From: Candidatus Chryseobacterium colombiense
GTDB taxonomy: Bacteria > Bacteroidota > Bacteroidia > Flavobacteriales > Weeksellaceae
Reading direction: 5' to 3'
Assembly: GCA_029203185.1 (NCBI GenBank)
Contig: CP119310.1
Location: forward strand, 3,478,001 to 3,542,000
DNA length: 64,000 nt
Shown here: positions 42,349-49,750 of the stretch, in pieces
How the letters are laid out: each line of letters starts with the position of its first letter
Position numbering within the stretch: the first letter of the stretch is position 1
Notes under the pieces: generated by a model
Databases searched by the model: none
What the model was told of the DNA's origin: nothing
Seen by the model: the letters and a program-made list of their open reading frames with translations, nothing else
Translations under genes and position numbers: made by a program

Positions 42349-44844
42349 ATGGAAAAGTTAAAAAACTATATCTACGGCGAATGGGTAGAAGGAAACGGAA
42401 ACGGAGTTCCTTTGTACAATGCTGTAAACGGTGAGCAGGTTGCCATTTCCGATACGGAAGGTTTAAATTTTGAACAGGCTTTGGACTACGGAAGAACGAT
42501 AGGGTACAAAAACCTTTCATCCATGACGTTCTACGACCGTGGAGAAATGTTGAAAAAAGTAGCGCTTTACCTATTAGAAAGAAAGAAAAAATATTACGAA
42601 TTATCTTATAAAACAGGGGCAACTCATGTTGATTCATGGGTGGATATTGAAGGAGGCTTCGGTACTTTCTTCACGTATTCAGGATTGGCAAAAAGAATGC
42701 TGCCAAACACGCCGTTTTGGGTGGATGGTGATACTCAGAAAATCTCTGCGAACGGAACTTTCTTAGGAACTCACATTTTAACACCAAGCGAAGGGGTTTC
42801 GGTACAAATTAATGCTTACAACTTTCCGGTTTGGGGAATGTTGGAAAAATTATCCACTTCTTTATTGGCAGGGGTTCCTTCAATCGTGAAACCTTCTCCG
42901 TTTGGTTCTTATTTAACGAATGCGGTTTTCCAGGATATGATTGAAAGCGGAATTCTTCCGGAAGGTGCTGTTCAATTAGTGTGTGGAGAACCTGGAAATA
43001 TTCTCGATTATGTTAAGGATGGAGATTCTGTTTTGTTCACGGGTTCTGCGACAACTGGTAGAAAATTAAAATCTTTACCATCAATTGCAGGAAATGCTGT
43101 CCGTTTCAATATGGAAGCAGATTCTTTGAACTGCTCGATTCTTGGGCTGGATGCAAAGCCTGGAACCCCGGAATTTGATTTGTTCATCAAAGAAGTTCGT
43201 AACGAAATGACTACGAAAGCCGGACAAAAATGTACCGCAATCCGAAGAATTATTGTGCCAGAAAACTTAATTGGCGATGTTCAGCAGGCTTTATCTAAAG
43301 CTTTGGACCAGACAAAAATCGGAAACCCATTGAGCAGAGAAACAAGAATGGGTTCTTTGGTTGGAAAACAGCAGTATGATGAGGTATTGAGAAAAGTAAA
43401 CTTATTAAAAGCGGAAACAGAACTGGTTTATGATGGTAAACATGAGCTTGTAGATGCCAACTATGAAAATGGAGCCTTTATGAGCCCGAAACTGTTCTTA
43501 AATGATAAACCTTTCGAAAAAAATATCTCTCACGATGTAGAAGCTTTCGGTCCGGTTTCTACATTAATGCCTTACAAAGATGTGGAAGAAGCAGCGGCAT
43601 TGGCAAAAAGAGGAAAAGGAAGTTTGGTAGGTTCTATTGTTTCTCACGATGATAATTTTGTAGCAGAAACTTCTTGGAAAATGGCTTCACAGCATGGAAG
43701 AATCTTTGTATTGAACAGGGACAGTGCGAAAGAAAGTACAGGTCACGGTTCTCCGCTTCCGACTTTGATGCACGGTGGTCCTGGAAGAGCAGGTGGTGGT
43801 GAAGAAATGGGTGGACTGAACGGTCTTCATTTTTTCCTTCAAAAAACAGCCATTCAGGGTTCTCCGGATATTTTAACGGCAATCACGAAAATTTATCAGC
43901 AGGGTGCTGAGAAAAAATACTCAGATAAACATCCTTTCCAGAAATATTTTGAAGAAGTTGAAGTTGGAGATTCTTTAGAAACTGCGGGAAGGACAGTAAC
44001 TGATGCAGATATTGTGAATTTCTCCAATGTTTCATGGGATCATTTCTATGCTCACACCGACGCAACAAGTTTAACAGGAACTATTTTTGATAAAACTGTT
44101 GCTCACGGATATTTCATCCTTTCTGCTGCGGCAGGTTTGTTCGTTTCGGGTAAAAAAGGACCTGTTATCGCTAATTATGGATTAGAAAACTGTTCATTCT
44201 TTAAACCTGTTTATGCAGGAGATACCATTACGGTTTATTTGACGGCGAAAGAAAAAATCAACAGGGGAGTTAAGGGAAGAAATATTCCTTCTGGTGTTGT
44301 GAAATGGTTGGTGGAAGTGGTGAATCAAAGAGATGAGATCGTTTGTGTGGCTACAATTTTAACTTTGGTGGCAAAACAGTCTCCTTTTATTGATTTAAAT
44401 CTGAAAAATATTCAGAAAATCTTGAATGGTTTGACAGAATCTACCCAGTCAAAATGGGGAAAAATGTCTCCTCAGCAGATGATTGAGCATTTAGAGCATG
44501 GTGTTTTGGTAAGTTTAGGCGAACCAGAAGCCGAAAAATGTTTCACTCCCGAAGAGCAATTGGAAAAGTGGCAGGATTCCCTTTACAATCACAGAAAAAT
44601 GCCGAAAGATTTCCCGGCTCCGTTTTTAGCAGAAGATGAAAAGCTATTGGAATTAAGACATAAAAATCTTGAAGCAGCAAAAACATCTTTCATGGATACG
44701 CTGAAGAGATATTCAATTTATTATAAAGAAAATCCACAAGCAGAACACATGAATTTTGTTTTCGGAAAACTGAACAAAGAAATGTGGGAACTGATGCACA
44801 AGAAACATTTTACGCATCATTTTGAACAGTTTGGATTGATTTAA
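42349..44844 (+). CDS. paaZ: PaaZ ring-opening bifunctional enzyme with extra C-terminal DUF1569/DinB-like domain
   Basis: An 831-aa protein. Residues 1-520 are the aldehyde dehydrogenase domain, with AGQKCTAIRRI around the catalytic Cys and GGPGRAGGGEEMGGL near its end. Residues 530-685 are the MaoC-type oxepin-CoA hydrolase, with SWDHFYAHTD and DKTVAHGYFILS. E. coli PaaZ ends here (681 aa). About 145 further residues begin near LTESTQSKWGKMSPQQMIEHLEHG, the signature of DUF1569 (DinB-like helical bundle). It is last in the paa run and followed by a terminator. Confidence 0.9.
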   Translation: MEKLKNYIYGEWVEGNGNGVPLYNAVNGEQVAISDTEGLNFEQALDYGRTIGYKNLSSMTFYDRGEMLKKVALYLLERKKKYYELSYKTGATHVDSWVDIEGGFGTFFTYSGLAKRMLPNTPFWVDGDTQKISANGTFLGTHILTPSEGVSVQINAYNFPVWGMLEKLSTSLLAGVPSIVKPSPFGSYLTNAVFQDMIESGILPEGAVQLVCGEPGNILDYVKDGDSVLFTGSATTGRKLKSLPSIAGNAVRFNMEADSLNCSILGLDAKPGTPEFDLFIKEVRNEMTTKAGQKCTAIRRIIVPENLIGDVQQALSKALDQTKIGNPLSRETRMGSLVGKQQYDEVLRKVNLLKAETELVYDGKHELVDANYENGAFMSPKLFLNDKPFEKNISHDVEAFGPVSTLMPYKDVEEAAALAKRGKGSLVGSIVSHDDNFVAETSWKMASQHGRIFVLNRDSAKESTGHGSPLPTLMHGGPGRAGGGEEMGGLNGLHFFLQKTAIQGSPDILTAITKIYQQGAEKKYSDKHPFQKYFEEVEVGDSLETAGRTVTDADIVNFSNVSWDHFYAHTDATSLTGTIFDKTVAHGYFILSAAAGLFVSGKKGPVIANYGLENCSFFKPVYAGDTITVYLTAKEKINRGVKGRNIPSGVVKWLVEVVNQRDEIVCVATILTLVAKQSPFIDLNLKNIQKILNGLTESTQSKWGKMSPQQMIEHLEHGVLVSLGEPEAEKCFTPEEQLEKWQDSLYNHRKMPKDFPAPFLAEDEKLLELRHKNLEAAKTSFMDTLKRYSIYYKENPQAEHMNFVFGKLNKEMWELMHKKHFTHHFEQFGLI

Positions 44845-44865
44845 TTCAGAATTAATCATTATAAA

Positions 44866-44902
44866 ATTTCCCTTTCAGGTATACATTGGAAGGGATTTTT
44901 TA
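44866..44902 (+). terminator. terminator after paaZ
   Basis: TCCCTT pairs with AAGGGA across a 15-base loop, then TTTTTTATTTT. It marks the probable end of the paa transcription unit. Confidence 0.7.
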
Positions 44903-44948
44903 TTTTGGTATGATAAGAAATGCATAAATTCAGAAATATTCTTTAGTC

Positions 44949-45674
44949 ATGAAATTTTTAAAAACTTCTATTAAAATTGTTTTTTGTACTTTTTCACTTC
45001 TATTTGTTTTTTCCTGTTCAGGAAATTCTAAACCAGATAAAGAAGGTTATTTTTCTGAAGAGAAATTTGTTGATAGTCTTAATATTGGTTTAAAAGGAAA
45101 AACTAAAATCGAAATTGAGAAATATAGGCATACTGGTCATGGAGATGTGTTTGTATCAATTAATTTTTATAAATTAAAAAAGAAGTGGGTGAAAGGTCAA
45201 GAAACTGATGTCGATTTCTGGTACTGTACAAACAGTTTTAAATTTGACAAAGACGGAGTTACTAGTTTAGATGTTCAAATTAGCGATTTCAACAATGATG
45301 GCTTCAATGATGTAACTTATCAGAGCGGGGTAGCCGGAAGAGGAGGAAATATAGTGATGACATTATTTGTTTATGATCCAATTAATAAGAACTTTGTTCA
45401 CATCAGAAACTCAGAGGATTACCCAAATCTGAGTTATAATTCCAAATTAAATTGTATCAATTCTTTAATTTTAACAGGCTCTACTAAAACTACATTTCTT
45501 AAAATCAAAAAAGATTCTTTATACGAATTTGCAAGAGTCGATGTTTCCGATAAAATAGTGGTGGAAGAGAAAGACTCTACAGGCAAGTTTAAAACTATTG
45601 AAGAAAAACCATTCAAAGGAAATGATTATGATTTCTATAAAACTTTTATAAACTACAAACCTTTAGAATATTAA
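44949..45674 (+). CDS. hypothetical lipoprotein with calcium-loop-like segment
   Basis: A 241-aa protein with a lipoprotein signal (lipobox region VFSCSG, Cys near residue 23). The mid-part VQISDFNNDGFNDVTYQSG resembles the Asp-rich loop of VCBS/FG-GAP-like repeats (D-x-N-x-D-G-x-x-D), which bind calcium. The rest is unrecognised. It stands alone, convergent with the CPBP gene (2 bases between stops). Location inferred: outer membrane or periplasm. Confidence 0.7.
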   Translation: MKFLKTSIKIVFCTFSLLFVFSCSGNSKPDKEGYFSEEKFVDSLNIGLKGKTKIEIEKYRHTGHGDVFVSINFYKLKKKWVKGQETDVDFWYCTNSFKFDKDGVTSLDVQISDFNNDGFNDVTYQSGVAGRGGNIVMTLFVYDPINKNFVHIRNSEDYPNLSYNSKLNCINSLILTGSTKTTFLKIKKDSLYEFARVDVSDKIVVEEKDSTGKFKTIEEKPFKGNDYDFYKTFINYKPLEY

Positions 45675-45676
45675 CT

Positions 45677-46354
45677 TTATTTATGGCTCCTAATCTTAAA
45701 ATATCCATACATTAAAAGAGGTAATGCGATGATCTGGAATATAAAAACAAGAAGTGAAGGAATTCCTTCAAGATGATTTGCATTAGTTTTAATAAAGAGC
45801 TGTTTGCCTAAAGGACCGTTCGAGAATATTACAATATTAAACAAATTCCAGCCCAGATGGAGACCTACAGGAAGATACAGGGATTTTGTTTTAGCAAAGG
45901 ATACAGCCAGCATCCACCCAAAAATGGCGGTCATTATAAAAATAATTCCCATTTGAAAAGGATTTCCAAATGCATTATATGAAAACCAGTGATAGATGCC
46001 AAAGCAAATGGCTGAAAAAAGACAGGCTTTAGTGTTTCCCCATTTTTCAATGATAAGATAAAGTAAAGCTCCTCTGAACAATAATTCTTCAAATAAAACA
46101 GACTTTACAACCCACCACAAGCTCATTAATACTGTAGAGGATGTTAATTGTTTATTCAGAACCCGGCTGTTATTGATAAATGCTGTTTCCATGATATGAT
46201 AAAGACTACAAATAGCTGCTGCCAAAAGAAATCCGATGTACCACTGAGTCAATCTTGTTGGATTGGGCTTCAATCCTAAAACAGAAAGATTCTTTTTGGG
46301 TACAAATTTAAGGAGAAGCCATGAAATGATAAGTTCAATAATAATCCCAATCAT
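45677..46354 (-). CDS. CPBP-family intramembrane metalloprotease
   Basis: A 225-aa membrane protein with about six helices. The CPBP/Abi signatures are complete: FEELLFRG (Glu89, Glu90, Arg94), CFGIYHWF (His) and LHLGWNLFN (His and Asn). Relatives include Rce1 prenyl-protein proteases and bacterial proteins tied to immunity to peptides or membrane protein processing. No bacteriocin-like gene adjoins it, so its role is unknown. Confidence 0.88.
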   Translation of the reverse strand: MIGIIIELIISWLLLKFVPKKNLSVLGLKPNPTRLTQWYIGFLLAAAICSLYHIMETAFINNSRVLNKQLTSSTVLMSLWWVVKSVLFEELLFRGALLYLIIEKWGNTKACLFSAICFGIYHWFSYNAFGNPFQMGIIFIMTAIFGWMLAVSFAKTKSLYLPVGLHLGWNLFNIVIFSNGPLGKQLFIKTNANHLEGIPSLLVFIFQIIALPLLMYGYFKIRSHK

Positions 46355-46622
46355 TTGGTTATAAGTTTTAATTGAATATAAGTGTTATTTGCTGAAAACT
46401 AATATAATAAAAAAATAAATGGGTGTTAAATATTGAAAATATTTTCGTCCGGTTTCTATTGATAAATAACTTTAAGTCGATGATTTAACTTTTGTAATGA
46501 TTCAATAAAATTTAAAATTATTTCATTTGGAAATTTTAAACCTTTAGAATGTTAAAAAATTCAATTTTAATTCAAAAATAATATAGATATTTGATGAAGC
46601 TACTTTTAATAAATAAAATACT

Positions 46623-47159
46623 ATGGAATTAAGGTTTTTCAAAGATTTTGACTTTACAAATTTTTGGAGTGAGTGCAGTTATTCGTCAAAAGACTATATA
46701 GAGGATTTTCCTGGTGATGAAATAATCACTGAAGTTGAAGATAAATTAGGATATCAGCTTCCGGGATCTTATATCGAACTGATGAGACTGCAAAATGGTG
46801 GATTGGTGAACAAATCATGTTTTGCTACTACTGAAAGTGTTTCTTGGGCAGAAGATCATGTTGCCATTACCGGAATTATGGCAATCGGGAAAGGAAAGAA
46901 ATATTCGTTGTGTGGAGAATTGGGAAGCCAGTTTATGATTGATGAATGGGGATATCCTTCCGATGGTATTTATATTTGTGACTGTCCTTCAGCTGGACAT
47001 GATATGATTCTGCTTGACTATTCTGCATGTGGTAAAAACGGAGAGCCGGAAGTGGTGCATGTAGATCAGGAAAATAATTTTAAGAAAACTTTCTTAGCAA
47101 AAGACTTTGAAACTTTTATTAGAGGACTAAGACAGGAAGAAGAATTGGAAGTAGGATAA
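46623..47159 (+). CDS. SMI1/KNR4 (SUKH) family protein
   Basis: A 178-aa protein with the SUKH core: EDKLGYQLPGSYIELMRLQNGGLV (residues about 40-63), then an acidic central part and IYICDCPSAGHDMILLDYSACG, FETFIRGL. SUKH proteins are often immunity proteins for polymorphic toxins, but no toxin gene lies beside it, so it may be an orphan or serve a regulatory role. It starts 13 bases before the SMUG2-like gene, on the same strand. Confidence 0.85.
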   Translation: MELRFFKDFDFTNFWSECSYSSKDYIEDFPGDEIITEVEDKLGYQLPGSYIELMRLQNGGLVNKSCFATTESVSWAEDHVAITGIMAIGKGKKYSLCGELGSQFMIDEWGYPSDGIYICDCPSAGHDMILLDYSACGKNGEPEVVHVDQENNFKKTFLAKDFETFIRGLRQEEELEVG

Positions 47160-47172
47160 TACTACCACTTAT

Positions 47173-47877
47173 ATGAAAAATAAAACTTTTGCAGAAAAGG
47201 TAATTGAGTTTAATAAAAATTTGAACTATTCAGGATCATTGCCTGAAGACTTTCAGGTTTTGAATCCATATCTGGATAATCCTGAAACGATAATCGTGAT
47301 GCAAAAGTTTTATCATAAATATTATAACGATTTCAACATAAGAAAATTTATTATAGGAATTAATCCAAGCCGTCACGGAGCTAGAGTAACAGGAGTGCCT
47401 TTTACAGACACGAAACGTCTGGAAAACATTTGCGGAATTACAATGAAATCGGCATACACCCATGAAGTTTCTTCGGTTTTTATGTACGATATGATTGATC
47501 AGTATGGAGGAGCAGAAGAGTTTTATAAAAATATCTATATCAATTCTCCATTTCCTCTGGCTATTGTAAGAAAATCAAAAAATGGCTGGCTGAATGCCAA
47601 TTATTATGATGATAAAGCACTCTTTAATGATGTAAAAGATTTTATGATTGAATCCTTAAAGAAACATCTCAGTTTAAATCTTATTACCTCGGAGGTTTTT
47701 GTTTTAGGAAAGAAAAATGCCGATTTTATTTCAAAATTAAATAGTGAAGCACATCTTTTCGAAAAAATGACTGTTTTGGAACATCCAAGATATATTCAGC
47801 AATATAAATCAAAAGAAAAACAATTTTATATTGATAAATATATTATAGCCCTTAATAATAATTATTCATCTATATAA
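47173..47877 (+). CDS. SMUG2-like uracil-DNA glycosylase family protein
   Basis: A 234-aa protein. GINPSRHGARVTGVPFTD (residues 62-79) corresponds to the first active-site motif of the SMUG branch of uracil-DNA glycosylases (GMNPGPFGMAQTGVPFG in SMUG1), and LEHPRYIQQY with His204 to the second. The DUF4918/SMUG2 group was described from Pedobacter. It would remove uracil or deaminated bases from DNA. It lies 13 bases after the SUKH gene and 7 before the methyltransferase, so the three may be co-transcribed. Confidence 0.8.
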   Translation: MKNKTFAEKVIEFNKNLNYSGSLPEDFQVLNPYLDNPETIIVMQKFYHKYYNDFNIRKFIIGINPSRHGARVTGVPFTDTKRLENICGITMKSAYTHEVSSVFMYDMIDQYGGAEEFYKNIYINSPFPLAIVRKSKNGWLNANYYDDKALFNDVKDFMIESLKKHLSLNLITSEVFVLGKKNADFISKLNSEAHLFEKMTVLEHPRYIQQYKSKEKQFYIDKYIIALNNNYSSI

Positions 47878-47884
47878 TTTTAAT

Positions 47885-48649
47885 ATGCCTTGGAATCCTG
47901 ATGTTTATAACCAGTTTAAGGAAACACGTAATCTTCCTTTCTTTGATCTGATGCAGTTTGTTTCTTCTGAGGGTTTGAAAAAAGCTATTGACATCGGCTG
48001 CGGAACGGGAGAACAGACGCATATACTTTCAGAAAAATTTCCCAATACCGAATTTTTAGGCATTGACTCCTCTTCGGAAATGTTGGAAAAATCAAAAGCA
48101 TTTGAAAATGAACTTTTAAGTTTTGAACAAAAAACAGTTGAAGAACTATATAATTCTACCGACAAATGGGATTTGATCTTTAGCAATGCTGCTTTGCAAT
48201 GGTCGGATGATCATAAAAAGCTGTTTCCAAAATTACTTTCCTTATTAAGTGAAAACGGTCAGTTTGCTGTACAAATGCCACTTCAGACAGAAAATATGCT
48301 CAATCAGATTTTATTTCAGCTTGCATCGGAAGAACCTTATAAAACGCATCTTCAAAGCTGGAACAGAGTTTCTCCCGTTTTAAGCTTGGATGAATATTCA
48401 GGAATGATGTTTGAATATGGTTTGAAAAATCTTCATATCTCAGTCAGGGTGTATCCGATTATTGCCGAAGACGTGGTAAAATTTTTTCAGTTTATTTCCG
48501 GCTCGGCATTGATTCCTTATCTAGAAAGGCTGGAAGGAAATATCAAACAACACTTCATTGAAGAATATAAAAAGAGGATTGCTGAAAAATTTGAAAAATT
48601 TCCGGCGATCTATGCATTCAAAAGAATATTGCTGTACGGCAGGAAATAA
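47885..48649 (+). CDS. tam: trans-aconitate 2-methyltransferase-like SAM methyltransferase
   Basis: A 254-aa class I methyltransferase very like E. coli Tam. It starts PWNPDVYNQFKETR, the SAM loop is AIDIGCGTGEQT (about 34-45), then FLGIDSSSEMLEKS, DLIFSNAALQWSDDH and FAVQMPLQTEN, all in the Tam order, with matching length (252). Tam methylates trans-aconitate, an inhibitor of aconitase that forms from citrate-cycle cis-aconitate. It is 7 bases after the glycosylase gene. Confidence 0.82.
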   Translation: MPWNPDVYNQFKETRNLPFFDLMQFVSSEGLKKAIDIGCGTGEQTHILSEKFPNTEFLGIDSSSEMLEKSKAFENELLSFEQKTVEELYNSTDKWDLIFSNAALQWSDDHKKLFPKLLSLLSENGQFAVQMPLQTENMLNQILFQLASEEPYKTHLQSWNRVSPVLSLDEYSGMMFEYGLKNLHISVRVYPIIAEDVVKFFQFISGSALIPYLERLEGNIKQHFIEEYKKRIAEKFEKFPAIYAFKRILLYGRK

Positions 48650-48749
48650 AATTCTGAACAATGCAGGTTTTGCCGGCTAAAATTATCTCTTTAGTTTTCT
48701 TAAGAGACCTTTATTTAGTATTTTTGTATAAATCCAATAGATACTAAAA

Positions 48750-49514
48750 ATGAGTGATTTTGTAACATCAGAAATTAACAATAATATTGCCGAAATTACA
48801 TTCGGAACGGCAAAAAGTAATTCTCTTCCCGGAGCAATTCTTGAAAAATTAGCCCAAACTATTCTGGACGAAGGAGCTAAAGCAGAAGTAAAAGCTATCC
48901 TTGTAAAAAGTGAAGGCGCAAAAGCTTTTTGTGCAGGAGCTAGCTTTGATGAGTTATTGGCTATTGAAGAACTTGAAGCTTCTACCCAGTTCTTTGGTGG
49001 TTTTGCCAAAGTGCTGAATGCTATGAGAAATTGCGGGAAAATAGTTGTGGTAAGAGTTCAGGGTAAAACAACAGGAGGTGGAGTAGGTCTAGCGTGTGGT
49101 GCTGATTACTGCTTTGCAACAAAAGATTCCGCATTGGCTTTAACGGAAATCAACCTAGGAATTGGTCCTTTCGTTATCGGTCCTTATGTAGAAAGAAAAA
49201 TAGGGAAATCACAATTCTCGGCTATGGCTATTGATGCAGATTTCAGATCGGCAGCATGGGCAGAACAGCATAATATTTACCATTCGGTTTCTGAAACAAT
49301 AGAAGAAATGGATGTGCAGCTGGAGAAGTTTTTAAATACCCTTTCTACCAGAAGTGAAGAAGCTTTGGCTTTAATTAAGAAAGTTTCCTGGGAAGGGACA
49401 GATCATTTCAATGAATTGATGCCTGCAAGAATTCATATGAGTGCAAGTCTTATTTTGGAAGATTCTGCCAAGAGAAATATTGAAGCCATCAAGGAAAGAT
49501 TGAGAGCAAAATAA
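48750..49514 (+). CDS. enoyl-CoA hydratase/isomerase family protein
   Basis: A 254-aa crotonase. The first oxyanion loop is GAKAFCAGASFDELL, the second GKTTGGGVGLACGADYC, and the third segment ALTEINLGIGPFVIGPYVERKIG has a Glu where hydratases of the methylglutaconyl-CoA type carry ETRLGL-like residues. It could act in leucine degradation or supply the PaaF hydratase step not found in the paa run 4 kb upstream. It is a single gene with its own terminator. Confidence 0.82.
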   Translation: MSDFVTSEINNNIAEITFGTAKSNSLPGAILEKLAQTILDEGAKAEVKAILVKSEGAKAFCAGASFDELLAIEELEASTQFFGGFAKVLNAMRNCGKIVVVRVQGKTTGGGVGLACGADYCFATKDSALALTEINLGIGPFVIGPYVERKIGKSQFSAMAIDADFRSAAWAEQHNIYHSVSETIEEMDVQLEKFLNTLSTRSEEALALIKKVSWEGTDHFNELMPARIHMSASLILEDSAKRNIEAIKERLRAK

Positions 49515-49537
49515 ATTATTCATAATATATTGAATGA

Positions 49538-49571
49538 AACCATTGAAATTTTTCAATGGTTTTTATTTTTA
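49538..49571 (+). terminator. terminator after the enoyl-CoA hydratase gene
   Basis: AAACCATTGAAA-TT-TTTCAATGGTTT, a 12-base-pair hairpin, followed by TTATTTTTATTG and then an 18-T tract. Confidence 0.9.
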
Positions 49572-49574
49572 TTG

Positions 49575-49592
49575 TTTTTTTTTTTTTTTTTT
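49575..49592. repeat. homopolymer of 18 T
   Basis: An uninterrupted run of 18 T between the terminator and the susC promoter. Such tracts slip in replication and in sequencing. Confidence 0.9.
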
Positions 49593-49693
49593 GTTCTGTA
49601 TGTATTGAACCATTAATCAATCGTTTGTTTATTTGTAAATTTATTATGTAACCCATTGCATAAATATTAATATGTTAAAATTTTAACTAATAT

Positions 49694-49724
49694 TTGGATA
49701 TGTTAATGTTTATTAACATATTTG
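49694..49724 (+). promoter_or_regulatory. promoter of the susC-susD operon
   Basis: TTG (49694-49696), a 20-base spacer and CATATTTG (49717-49724), near the TAnnTTTG consensus. This promoter overlaps an in-frame TTG at 49694 and so argues that translation starts at the ATG at 49751. Confidence 0.65.
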
Positions 49725-49750
49725 CAGCATTATTATTAAATTTTGTTAAT

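Noticed and set aside
42038..42637. 199-codon open frame antisense across the esterase-paaZ junction
   Set aside because: It crosses two clear genes and a dispersed repeat; no recognisable domain.
49694..49750. TTG start giving a 19-residue longer SusC
   Set aside because: This stretch contains the promoter (TTG-20-CATATTTG), and the ATG at 49751 gives a normal signal peptide.
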